Below, piece by piece: positions 10,759-21,949 of a stretch of 64,000 bases of DNA. The position numbers and the translations under genes are program-made. Each line of letters begins with the position of its first letter. The stretch's first letter is position 1. This stretch comes from Nymphaea colorata (lineage: Eukaryota > Streptophyta > Magnoliopsida > Nymphaeales > Nymphaeaceae): positions 12,104,571 through 12,168,570 of the forward strand of contig NC_045138.2 in assembly GCF_008831285.2 (NCBI RefSeq), read 5' to 3'. The notes beneath the pieces were generated by a model. It ran no database searches and was not told the DNA's origin. It saw only the letters and a program-made list of their open reading frames with translations.

Positions 10759-11935
10759 TGCTCATCATCGTCCTCTTGCCCACTATTGTTATCTTGCTCG
10801 ACTTGGTAGGAGTCATATTTTCTAGCATAGTTTGCTCGGCTGTCCTCTCATGTATCGTAGAATCTGTCATCTAGTGCATCCTCTCGAGTAGGATAGCCTG
10901 TTGAGTATTGTGATTCCGCCTGCTTAGCCCATCGCCTAGCTCGTCTTGACATTCATATTCATGATCAAAACTTTCATTGTCCCCTTCGGTATCATATACC
11001 CTATCATCCAACGCATGACCCTTCGAAGGATAGCTATGTATGTCCGAGGTCTCAGTCGGGTAAGTCTAAGCATCTCCCTCATACAAATAGTTTGACCCGT
11101 TAGGCTACTCGTATAGGGGTTGATCTACATAGCTGCTCTCCTGTTCCCCATAATAGTCTCCATAACAGCCTTCTTCCTCCTCATAATAGTCTTTCCCAAT
11201 GAAGCTGTAGCCGTAAGATGACCTGCCACTGAAGTATCTGTCTTTCCATTCAGCCATGCTTGGTGCTTCACACGCCAAACTCACAAATTCCACCGAGTTG
11301 CTTTTGCTAATAGCTGCTGAGATCCCACTGCTCCTAAGAACACCTTCAGCCTATCTCACAAGGGTGGCCAGTACAAATGTATCCGACCTGAACAAAGGCC
11401 CTAACTGTTCCCGCAAAGGAAGAATGGAGTCCGTCCCCAAATCCTCAACCTCACAACAACTCTCAAAGGGCTAAGTTCAAAGCTTTAATCGTTACAATGG
11501 CATGACGATACAATTTGCAAATCGCTCCAAGCTCACTCATCAAGCAAGCATACATAACTAGGAGACGAACAAACCATGCCCCAAGCATCCCACTGGTAGG
11601 TCTTCCCACTGCTGGGCTGCGTCCTATGCAATGTGCACAAGAAGGAGCCCAAAACAGGGGTGTCGGTGGTGGGTTAGAACAGAAAATTACACCTTTTCCC
11701 TCGCAGCTATAGGGTGTTTCCAATTGGACTTGTGGACGGAGGATGAAACCGCGCAAGCTGCTCCTCTCTATTCAACAACCTCTTCACGCCAACAATCAGC
11801 TATAAGTTCGCAACTAACGCCTTACACCACAGCTCCTTGCTAGAGGCAAACACAATAGTAAATGCCTTAAAATGATAGCAAGGTTCAGAACAGGAGAAGG
11901 GTAATTCGCATCACCCGATGGTAATTTGACCCCAA

Positions 11936-12800
11936 ATATGTGATGTGTTGGGGGAAGCTGTCACTAGAGTGGCGCTGGCAGTCGCCCTTCCTTCTCCCGG
12001 TAGCAACTCAACTCACGGTTGCTATAGCTACCTCCTTCTCACCGACAGTAGCAGCTAACTCCAAGAACAATAGAAAATTACTGTTCGGAAAAACAATGGA
12101 AACAGAGTATTTCCATCGGAGTGTTAGAATTCGTCACCGTGAATAAGTTTGATCCCTATTGTTAATATGCTAGGAGGAGGCAATCGCCGTTTCAGCGCAG
12201 CGAATGCTTAGAATTCTAACACGGTTCAGCAGGCTCCTACACGTGCTTTGCTTCAACTCAGCTCCCTGTCACAGCAAACTCGGAACAAAGAGTAGGGAGT
12301 TACTATGACGAAGAAATCGATTACAGTGAACTCTCAAAGTTCTGGGATGTCACTAGATGCCAAGGATCACCCCAAGCTGTATGTGAATGGGGGAGGCAGA
12401 CGCCGTTAAGCGCCGGTGTATGTGCTAGGGAATTCCCTGCTACGTTTCTGGTTCTTCCCGTTCCCAAGATGTCCGCAGTCACTCAGAGATGAACAGAAAC
12501 AACAATAGCATAACCAGTCAAATTCTCAATAGGAAAATGCACAACTAGAGCAGAGAATTAGAGGTGTGTCACTGAATAGTCAAGTAAACCCCATGAGATG
12601 TTGTAATGGGGTGTGGCAATCATCGGAAGCACCGGCGAACGTGTATTCTCGTGTTGCAGATCCGGTGCAGTGAGGGTGATATTGAATCAACAGCAAGAGG
12701 GACCTTTGTCTCTTGAAAATTCTGTAACTCCTCACTGCTTTTCCAAAAATCTTGAAATTGGACCAAAAATAGAAGACTCCCAACCGAATCCAATGCCACC
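11936..12800. repeat. ~215-bp tandem repeat array in unit 2, four degenerate copies
   Basis: Cores resembling 'ggRggcagtcgccg...agc-ccgg-gaatgtg' lie at about 11965, 12177, 12395 and 12610, spaced 212, 218 and 215 bp. The last copy matches the last copy of unit 1 (5348) best, so the array predates the unit duplication. No open frame of note runs through it. Confidence 0.6.
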
Positions 12801-14639
12801 AAGCTCATTTTTAGATGCGACCCATAGTAAAATCTCGCCTAGGTTGAAGTCACACCTCAGCCTGGTCCTTCTATCGATTTTCTGCTTCAGCACAGTTGCA
12901 GGGAGCTCTTTAGACCAGCTTGTACTCAAAAATTCCTAGCACCCTGGTATCAACTCCAAAAACTCCGAAACTTGGTGGGAAGAAAGCCAAGAAGAAGACT
13001 ATTCTAATGGATCTTTGCTCGACCAAAATGATGGCCGGAGTTATTAGTGTCGGCAATCTGAAGTTGACGTAGAATCTGGTTTTTCGCCGATTGAGAAGGG
13101 GGAAATTGGGGAGAGTTAGGCCTGGACACATGCTTCTCAAGTTGGGGACACACCGACACGTCCTCACAAGCATTGAGAGGAGGCCGACACGTGTGGAGTG
13201 GGACTCGTCAGTAGCCGTTGACTCGGTGAGATGGGATTCGCTGCGGGATTCGACAAGCGTGGATGACATGGTTGCATTATGTGCGTCGGGACTTATGAAT
13301 CCTGGTGACATGCTGATGCTTCAGACACTGTTACACAAGACTTGACTGCGACTGAAGAACACAATGCTGAGATTTTCGATTTCACCAAAATTTTTGCTTC
13401 CGCTGTCGAAAAATGCATAAAAGTGCTAGTGACCTTTGGAAGATGATCCCGACCTCGTTTCTAAGCCAAATCAAGCGTTCTACCCCTTGATTTACTTGGA
13501 ATTTCGTCCTTTAGCTTCCAGGCTAGATTGCAACACGATTTGGCATTGATTCGACACTGATTTTGCACCAAAAATGCTCAGGTATCGCCAAAAAGAGGAA
13601 AAACAACACTTCTGATTAGCAATCGATCCAATCCAGCACGAAAATCCCAAATATGAGGGGGCAGAAGCACTCACCGTCCGTGGATCAATCTTATGGGATT
13701 GATCAACCGATGAAAAACAGTGGAGGAGGCCCCAAATCAATCAGAGATCGTCTGGAAAAGAAGAGTCTGCACTGGCTTCTGCCTGAAAATAGCGACGCTT
13801 CTAAAATCGATTTTTCATCATCAGTGGCTCCAAAAATTCTCAAAATTTGTACAGACTACAGAGGATCCTAGGACACAGACGATTCTAACGGCCCACTGCT
13901 TGACAGATGAATCCACCCAAACAAATAGCACCGGGGCTCTGAGTCACCGGTTCCGTCTATTCTGTTGTCTGCACTTGGTGAAACTATTCTAATATCGTTT
14001 GCAACTTGATGAATCACCACCAGTGAGCGCCTGCTCTGATACACAAGGATCATGCTCAGCAGGTGCGGATTGGACTCAGTTTTGTGGTCTACTGTTGGTT
14101 CTCCTTCTAGCATAGAAACAGGGGGAACATATGCGATGATCAGAGGCCAAAATGGGGATGGAATGCGCTTGTGAGCACGGAGAGATGATAGCAGAGATGA
14201 TGGCGATGGCGGTGGAGTGGTTTATCGTCGGAATACGCTGGAGATGAAAACAGGAGGCAATGGAACAGTGATTGGATGGATGAACGCTTGAGTCTGCCAC
14301 GACACAGGAACATGTGAGAATGTCGAGTCCAGGCGGGTGTATCACCACCGGTAAACTACCCGATCTACGGTAAGAGCTTACCTAAAGAGTCGTGTAGTGA
14401 TCGGAGGACTAAGGTTGCCAGAAACGCACCACGTCGCCGAAAAATGAAGCCCTATATGCCGTCAAAGAATCAGTTGTCGCACAACACGATGTATGCTCTT
14501 ATCGTCGGATTTCAGAAATTTCTGCTAGGAAGAAAAGAGAATACCATTGTGGCAATTTTGATTAAACTTGTCGGCAAATTGGGTGTCGGAAACCCTTGTG
14601 GGAAACATCAGAATCGATTTGTACAAGCTAGATCAAAAG

Positions 14640-15880
14640 GCCAAGAGAGAGTCGAGTTCCCTACCTTTAACGCGCATGCAAGGAGAAGCACTAGAGACTT
14701 GGTTCGATACGATTGTCGAACTAGGTCGATGCCCAAAAACCCGCCCGAGTACTTGAATGAGCTCGGTTCAGCGATTGACTCAACAAAACAATCCGCAACC
14801 CAATCCGAGTTCTTTTACCGTTCAGATCGAGGTTACAAACTAGTGGGTCCAACCCACCTGTACAATCCGGACACGTGTCCGGTACCCCAAAGCCACACCG
14901 TGTCCCACTATAGTGTCGCTGCTTGCTTGGTGTGTCCCGCTTTACTGAGGCGCGTGTCCCACCTCGGTTCTCCATCGCGTACCCCACGTGTCCTGTATTT
15001 CCTAACTCGCGTGCCCCGCCGCCCCTTGTACTCATCTGTGGCCTCCCAACGAGTCCCGCTTCACCTGAAGCCGTGTCCTGCTCCTTGCCTTGCATCCAGC
15101 CCTTCACACGACACCTAGAACGTGTCTTTCTCTCTCTAGCGTGTCCCGTGCTGCATAGAGGTATCGCAACACACTCCAAAGCCTGTTTGGGTCTTCCTGT
15201 GGCTGCATGCAAATGCTGAACAGCCCTTAGCGTCCTCGACGGGGCTGGAGTTAGCCTCCCTAAGCGGAACATGGCACCCCTCAACAGATGCCCTAACTGT
15301 GGCCTCTCCCTATGGCTTCTCCCAAAACCCCTCGAGTAACCTCCCTTGCATGCGAGTGGCTCTCCCGAAATAGGAGGAAGACGCCCTCTACCTTGGCTTA
15401 GTGCTAGATAACCTCTCTTAACCGAGTTGAGGCTGATGTCGCCTATCGCCTGTCCTGCTACCGAGATGCCCTGGCTGTGTCTGCCCAAAACCGCTGCATG
15501 CCCTCGAAGGATCCAACGTGTTATCCTCACTGGATGTCTGTCCTGGTTCATCGCATAGGCTGCTAGCCTCACTTGACTGTCGTGCTTATGGCTGGTGTAT
15601 AACTCCTGCATGGATAGCCTCCCTTGCGTGGGAAGAGGCCTTCGAGAGTGAGCAGGTGGTGTTTTAGCCTCCCTAACACGCGGAAGGGCCTGGGAGATGT
15701 GGAGAAGGTGCCAACCATCTGGCCTCAAGCGGCATGGGCCGAGCGGAGGTAGGTCCATATCAGAGATCAGTCCATCTACATCCATAGCACTTGATGGGAT
15801 TGTTCAACAGCTGCTCCCTATCTTCTTCACTGATTCGTTTGTTTGGTGGGCCTACTTAATCAGATCTCATAATGTCACCT
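14640..15880. repeat. Flanking direct repeat X, right copy
   Basis: Begins where similarity to unit 1 stops, near 14640. It contains many copies of a 'gcgtgtcccgcttcacctg'-like motif at 14890-15160 and of 'agcctccctt' at 15245-15690. A 354-codon minus-strand frame (14721-15785) and a 225-codon plus-strand frame (14444-15118) overlap here. Both look like by-products of GC-rich, repeat-built sequence that happens to lack stops. No TG...CA ends, primer site or polypurine tract could be set with confidence. Confidence 0.55.
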
Positions 15881-15964
15881 AAACTTGCGAAGGTGCTAGC
15901 AAACAATCAGTGGATTGTCCTTGCATGGAGAGTCCATCAGCTGCTAGGTTCTCCCACCCTTTTC

Positions 15965-16195
15965 TATTTGTCACAGAAAACGGGTCTTATTCGAAAAAGA
16001 CGTGTATAATATGCCAAAACACAGTCAACCATATAAAACGTGAAAAAAACATGTTTTTTTTAAAAAATGCCAAAAAACAAAAAAATGTGAAAAAAACACG
16101 TATTATGAGCATATTATATGCATTTTTTGTGTTTTTTCATATTTTTACGATTTTTATTTTTTATTTATTAAATGTTTTAAATTTTTAAAAAAATT
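15965..16195. repeat. AT-rich segment with inverted and direct A/T tracts
   Basis: Separates repeat X from the gypsy element. It is rich in 'gtgaaaaaaacacg' / 'cgtgtataatatg' strings, with a near-palindrome 'atgagcatattatatgcat' at about 16106-16124. It has the look of a small foldback element, but the ends are unclear. Confidence 0.35.
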
Positions 16196-17985
16196 GCAGA
16201 TCACAAGATATTCTTGAGATATACAACTTTGTCTGTATTATACCAGAAAAATTTCTCACGCAAAATACCCGTACACGTATCACAAAATCAAAACTCATTA
16301 GCTTGCATATGCATCGCTGTAGTTGTAGGCTGTGATGATCAGTTATTACCATAAACTTACGCCCCATGAGATAATGCTTCCATTTCATAATTGCTAAGAC
16401 TATTGCCATGAGTTTACGTTCACATGCAAATTTGGTTTTAAAAGTAGGTCCCAATGCCCTACTAAAAAATACAATTGGGTGTTGGTTATGTTGTAGCCCA
16501 ACACCTACTCCATGATCAGACGCATCAACCTCTACAATGAATGGAATATTGAAGTTAGGCAACTTCAACACTGGTGCTGAGGTTATTGCTTGTTTAAGCA
16601 TATCAATGGCATGTTGTTCATCTGGTCCCCATTTAAAGTTCTTATTCTTTGTGAGGGCTGTTAACAAGGCAGCAAATACGCCATGTCCCTGTACAATTTT
16701 TTTGTAGTAGCCTGCTAAACTGAGAAAAGATCTTAGGTCATTAAGAGAACTAGGTGGCTTCCAATGCCTCACTGTTTCTATTTTCTCTTCTTCCATCTTC
16801 ATTGTCCCCTTGCTGATGACATGCCCTAAGAATGCGACTTGAACTGTACTGAACACACACTCGGACAGTCGAGGCTTAAGATGATGTTGCTGCAAGACCA
16901 GAAACACTTGGCATAGGTGCTTAAAATGGTCTTTCTTTGCTGCACTAACCACTATTTTGACGTCAAAGAATACTAATACGAATTTGTGGAAGAAGGGCTT
17001 GAAGACATCATTGACTGGAATATGGCTGGAGCATTTGTTAACCCAGACGACATTACCTTAAATTTGTAATGCTTGTCATGGGTGTGAAACGCAGTCTTGG
17101 ACATATCTTGAACCCCCACCTTGTTTTGAATCTTTTGATGATATCCTGTGCATAGTTCAAGCTTGGAAACATACTCCGCCCCATGTAGTTGATAATTAAA
17201 TCTTCAATGACAGGTATGGGATACGCCATCCTCCATCTTTCTTCTTGACAATCAATGATGGGGAAGCAAAGGGAGCTTCGTCTTGGCTACATTGTCCACT
17301 CTGGTGGCATTTCATGAACAAGATTCTCCAGTATTTCTCTTTGACGCTGACTGTATCAGTAGGGGCATCGATTGTCTGCCTCGCTTCTTGGTTGGAGTTC
17401 TATCCAGTGATCATAATCATGGGAAGGAGAAGCCCCTCGGGCGCTTCGAACACACGCTTAAATTCTGCCAATATACCTGTCAATTTTGGCTGGCATATCT
17501 CACTTAGTGGCACTGCTTCTGCCAGCAGCAGCATAAGAGGGGCTGATGTGCCCTTCAATATCTGAGTTGCTGATTGTTCTGCACTATCCATTGGAGTCGC
17601 TACCACTAAGGTCTGTCTCTCTTCACCCGTCTGCAGAAATGCATATTCATACCTATGAAATCCCAAATGACCTTCCCAAGGCCGTGCAGCCACTATATGA
17701 CAAAGACTAGATCAGCTCCTGCCATGGCCAAAGTAAACAGCTCAATGGGAAATCGATGGCCTCGGATTTTCAACACTTCCTTGGCGCATCTTCCTCAACA
17801 CTTCAAGGTGCTGCCATCTCCCACTGCAACGTCAAATGCCTGCTGGTTTTTACGCGACAGCCTAAGGCTTTCGCTGGTTTCTCACAAATGAAATGAAATT
17901 ATGGATGGAGCCCGTGTTCATCAGCACACTGAAAGGTCGTCCTCTCAGCTGCCCTTCAACTCTCATCAATTGCGGGACCTCATCC
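16185..17985 (-). pseudogene. pol remnant (protease, RT, RNase H) of the gypsy element
   Basis: The protease active-site triad is visible at 17910-17918, but the Asp is Asn (N-T-G). The segment ILAEFKRVFEAPEGLL (about 17430-17480) leads into RT. FASPSLIVKKKDGGWR (about 17225-17275) jumps straight to YPIPVIEDLI, so the conserved V-D-Y-R-x-L-N stretch is deleted. The block KTAFHTHDKHYKFKVMSSGLTNAPA (about 17030-17095) is followed by a frameshift. In the catalytic box the expected F-D-D-I reads F-D-V-K-I (Val codon at 16959-16961). RNase H then runs in the 255-codon frame 16185-16952 with FIVEVDASDHGVG and VITDHHSLQ. Confidence 0.85.
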
Positions 17986-17986
17986 C

Positions 17987-18885
17987 CTACCAAGGTGTGT
18001 AAGGAGATTTCCACAGATCCATCTCCCATGGATTCCACCCCTGCCTCTTCTGCGTTTCCAGCTGTTCGTCTGGTGGCTCTTCCTCCTCATCCACGACATA
18101 CATGTGAAGCCTTCTCCACGTATGCCATGGTGTCCACGGCTGGTTGCAGTGAAAACAAATGCCTTTCCTTCGCTTTTCTTTAATTTGCTCAGGTGTGAGA
18201 CATTTGAAAACAAGTCTGTTTGTCGAATTCCCATGCAGAGCTGCTACCACGCGCACTGGTGCCGCAAAGGCCTCAAGGCGCGTCGACTGTCCACGGATAT
18301 TTCTTTCAAAGCTCCCCTGCTTTCTAGCCAGATGGAGCCGGTGATGCTTTTCCTCTGCCATTCTAGCAAGCTTGAAGCAATTAGAGAGATTGCGAGGCTT
18401 TGCCGCCTGGACTTCTATGCGAAGATCATCCTTAAGTCCTCCTAAGAAGGCTCCAACTGGGACCTCCACTGGCCACCCACTCACCATGTTGTTAACCTCT
18501 TCAAAATTTTCCTGATACTCCACCACCAAGCCCTTCTGTGTGATTTTAGACAGCTCGATGTTATAGTCGACATATGTTAAAAGGACGAAATCTCGCTTTC
18601 ATGGCCTCCAGCAGCTCTGTCCAGTTGGGTTTTCGCTGCTGAGCTAACAACATACCAGCGGATAGCTGGTTCCTCCATATGCATCGCTGCTTGACTCACT
18701 CTGTGATCGTCGGCTATACCCTGGCACTCAAAGAATTGCTTGGCTTTAAATATCCAATTCAGCAAGTCATCCCCGCAGAATTGAGGAAACTCCATTTTGG
18801 CTGGCTTCCAGCCTGACATGCCTCCATCGCTTCCTCTCGACGATGGAATGACGCCCCTCCTGGTGGAAAAACTTCTTTTGTCCAC
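17987..18885 (-). pseudogene. gag remnant of the gypsy element
   Basis: Two frames, 18577-18885 and 17987-18529, with a break between them. The first carries KMEFPQFCGDDLLNWIFKA..FFECQGI and the AAMHMEEPAIRWY block of retrotransposon gag domains. The second has GGLKDDLRIEVQAAKP and ends in a zinc knuckle (about 18116-18157) reading C-F-H-C-x5-P-W-H-T-W, where the expected final Cys (C-x2-C-x4-H-x4-C) is lost. An acid-rich tail (VVDEEEEPP) follows, as is normal before the protease in this group. Confidence 0.8.
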
Positions 18886-18890
18886 TAATA

Positions 18891-20945
18891 TCTGATTTAT
18901 CCAAGGCTCTTAATCATCAGTTTATTTTCCAAATTCATGTCTAGTCTTAAAATTATTCTCAAACGTTTGATTATTCATTAAAATTTTAACTGGACGAGGA
19001 CAAACCACTCATTTTTATATTAACGTGTAAAATATCTTGGCAAGTCGGAGGGCTTGTGGACCTATATGTGGCGCTACTGCTCGTGCGTTGATATATATTC
19101 CATTTGAATATATATACCACTAAGCAAATATATATTTATATCAGAAAAAAAAAAGAACTAGGTATATTCCTGCCAGATTGACGACAAAAGCATTGTTTAT
19201 ATCAATATACAAGCCACAACCATTTTGCTGATTGATACGCCGATCGTGCCATATAGGTCAATATAATCAGCCTTAATTGGTATTTCTAAAAGTCTTTTAC
19301 TTGGAAACTAAAAATAGTTCAGCAGCATATCAACCGACCCCTGTATGGCTAAACGGGCCACTGCATGGTTTGGTGAGAGGTTGATCGAGGGATGGCATAT
19401 ATATATATATATATATACACACACCCGATATGATTACAAGCTCACATTGATAACATTAGAAACAATAACCAAAGAAAAATGTTGCACATTACTCTTGCCG
19501 TGGGTGTCGCCACTTTTTACAAAACCCCCTTCTTTTCCCTTCCAATCAGCCGTGAAGTTAGGATTTTTTTTTTTTTATTCAGAGAACCGAACTGTAGTTT
19601 TAAAATTTTTAACAGCATCGAAATACAATTTTCAAATTTTTATGTGCTAAAAAAAAACTTTTTAAATTACGTGAAGTTTTTTCTTTTTTGAAAATTTAAG
19701 GGGTGGACATACCCCCTTCCTCCGACCCTGCTCCAAAACTTCCAAATTTTGCAGCGTTTGAAATATACTATCATGTCTTTTCCATTCCTTCCCTCCTCCA
19801 TTCCCTCCTCTTCAAACAGAAGTTGTCTGATCCATTCATTTTCTTCCATTACAATTAGACAACCAAACACACAAAATTTCTCAATCCTTTTCATTCATTT
19901 CCCTCCGTTTCTCTCCATCTAAACAAGCTGCATTGCAACCAAGCTCGACGGGAAGCCCAAGTGTGCTACTTGGAATAGTCAAAGACCCTGCTAATACTTC
20001 TTGACCTTAAATTGTGCGCGTAAACTTAGGACCATCGGAGTCGAATGGTGAATGGCGCCACATAGACACGTGCTACCAACATTATGATGTACTTATCCTG
20101 GGCCCCTAAGCTCAGTTGATTGCAAGTTAACACATCCGGTTTCATCCTCATCTGTTCGTATAAAATTTCTCTGCGTATGTGTGTGTGCAAATTAAGGGGT
20201 CAAAGTTGAGGTAAGGATATTGCAATTCTATGGCTTCTGATTCTGACCTTCCATGCATGCAGCTAGTTTTTTTTCTCATGACAAGATTGAGCTTAGACAA
20301 TAGAAAGACGAAGTGAAATTTTTGATTTAGTGTCTTCAACTCAACGGACTTCACATTCTCCTCTTATCATCAAATTACAAAGTTCAGTTATATGTTTAAG
20401 TTGCTTGACACGCACACACACAGATTCTCTCTCCCTCTCTCTCTCACACATACACCGTCATCTCATGTTACAAGTATCAACATGGTGCAGGTAAGCAAGA
20501 AAAAAGTGGACTTTTTCTTCTTAAATTAGAGACGAGGTCAGGTTTAGAGCCATTTTCATGTCAGCTGCATAATCTGCCTTGAAGGAACGCACTCTAGCGT
20601 GCTATAAATAATATTTGGGAATGGGAATGGCTACGTAATGGGTCGTAAATGAATGAGCAAATTTTAGATCCCTGATAGAATTGTGTATGCCTTTAAAAAA
20701 ATATATAATTTTTTCAGTTTGGGCAGATGTGAAAATGCTTTGTGTAGCGAAAGTTTCAAGCTTTTTATTAACCCATGGATGAGAGGTAAGTGGCAAATCC
20801 AATCCATGCTTAATATTGGTTGATACAAACGATCAATTAGACAGAAAGACGATAATTTTAACGCTTTTTTATCTTTCTGCCAATGGAAGATGACCATTTA
20901 AAAGCACTTTTTATCTTTTTGGAACTTTCCAGCAGTCCACTATTC
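18891..20945. other. Intergenic, AT-rich, no gene seen
   Basis: Contains a (TA)n/(CA)n tract at about 19398-19425, poly-A and poly-T runs, and a CT/CA-rich stretch at 20410-20460. Open frames here are all under about 100 codons and low in complexity. Confidence 0.6.
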
Positions 20946-21155
20946 GGGCCAGGTGTTTGATATACCTAAGATCATGGAATTTTAGAATCAAAATGCTTTT
21001 TTAAAATAAATTAGAATTATTAAACAAACATGGTATTTTGTTTTTAGAATTAGGAAACTAAAGCCTCTAATTTTGATTGCATTCCAGTTTGAGGAGGAAT
21101 TATGATTCTGGAATTTTCATTTTTGAATCAAAATTTCAAACCATCCAACGCCCCC
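20946..21155. mobile_element. Possible PIF/Harbinger-like MITE, decayed
   Basis: A ~210-bp AT-rich element whose right end reads 'ccatccaacgccccctaa', the reverse complement of a GGGGGCGTTGGATGG terminus. The left end 'gggccaggtgtttgatat' is a weak inverted match. Internal halves are partly complementary ('aattttagaatcaaaatg' against 'catttttgaatcaaaatt'). Target duplications are not clear. Confidence 0.4.
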
Positions 21156-21949
21156 TAAATGTTTTCTAAATGACCAAAACATCCCTGCAAGCGGGGCTAT
21201 ATGGAAGCCCAGTCAAGGTCGAGTTGGTTAAGTTTGAACTCAGTTCGATTTATATGTTACTCAGCTTGAACTTGTTTGGAGTTAGAGTAGAGATTTGTAA
21301 GCTTCAGCTCATCATTTTTTTGGGGCATTTTCATTTTCTAACTTAACCAAGGACGAGCTACAGAGGAAATTATGTGTTTTCAAGGTTAAATTCATTATTC
21401 AATTCAACAAAGTAATTTTGGATCCATTTGCGATAAAACTTTAGAGATGCACAACAAAATTAGGGTTTTTCCAATAGTGGTTACCCTGCTTTGGCCCCAT
21501 AGGTTGCTTTATGCATGTGCCCCACCAAAGCCCCCTTTGAGTAATAAGTTTGGTACATTTCTTTGGTCTTCATGTAACTTACTCAGTCATCTATTAACCA
21601 TATTTTATCTTATTGCATTTGCATCTACATTGTGATTATCATATGCAATAAGATTTCTGGAATATATCTTTGATACTCATAATTGATGGGCTTAGTGGGC
21701 CCCATTAGGGGGGAGAACTTCATGATAAACCTATGAGGATGCCATTCAGAATTGTTCTAGAGTATAATTAGGTCAATCCTCCACTAGGACACTCGATTAG
21801 TTAGGATTTGTTAACCATTGTTAAGCGAAAGAAATCGGAACCTCATCGAACTTCATCAACCTTGAGGTAGTCTCTCTCCTCACTTATTCTTCCTATCCAT
21901 TATCTAGAACCCTTTCCTAAATTCATCTTCCATTTGTGATCGATCCATG
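21156..21949. other. Intergenic, no gene seen
   Basis: Moderately AT-rich. Only short frames; a 62-codon frame at 21447-21635 has no recognisable feature. Confidence 0.5.

Larger units (their letters stand above)
8595..11257 (-). pseudogene. FHA-domain coding region, unit 2 copy, broken
   Basis: Read leftwards from an ATG at 11257 (MAEWKDRYFSGRSSYGYS...). A tyrosine/glutamate-rich stretch follows (GKDYYEEEEG...YGDYYGEQE), closed by a stop near 11105. Next come a block ending ALDDRFYDT then TGA (10848-10850), an acidic block (YQVEQDNNSGQEDDDEQW), the FHA frame (10147-10758), a linker (9323-9733), a block EEEDIVVIVPGRDL...QTFRIDVMGCLRF (9078-9345), and a C-terminal block with NTEDTS...QYL and TTGWYESVGSEEGW (8524-8868). 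Motif order matches unit 1. At least two in-frame stops and several frame changes mean a single intact protein is not encoded unless introns remove them; I see no convincing GT-AG pairs around the TGA at 10848. Confidence 0.6.
8590..14640 (-). repeat. FHA-repeat unit 2 (large diverged direct repeat)
   Basis: Second copy of the unit, joined directly to unit 1 near 8590. Order of parts from left to right: C-terminal coding-like region, FHA domain, N-terminal region, ~215-bp tandem array, then about 12.8-14.6 kb of non-coding sequence matching 5.4-8.57 kb. It lacks the extra 6330-7480 segment of unit 1. Near 14033-14044 the minus strand reads 'tgtatcagagca', resembling the initiator-Met-tRNA primer site of copia elements; related but weaker strings are at about 8001-8012 and 6613-6625. 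Confidence 0.8.
16185..18890 (-). mobile_element. Degenerate Ty3/gypsy retrotransposon, gag to RNase H, truncated
   Basis: Read leftwards: gag, zinc knuckle, protease, reverse transcriptase and RNase H in the order usual for Ty3/gypsy. Integrase is absent; the RNase H end runs into AT-rich DNA at about 16190. No long terminal repeats are visible on either side, so this is an internal fragment. The gag motif style (MEFPQF.GDD...WIFKAKQFF) is that of plant chromovirus-type elements, but no chromodomain remains to confirm it. Several catalytic changes show that it is long dead. Confidence 0.85.

Noticed and set aside
14721-15785. 354-codon minus-strand open frame, and a 225-codon frame overlapping on the plus strand
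   Set aside because: Both lie over GC-rich, short-motif repeat X, where stop codons are rare on either strand. Composition is Arg/Pro/Gly/Ser-rich with no domain. Similar but shorter frames occur in the left copy as expected from DNA similarity alone.
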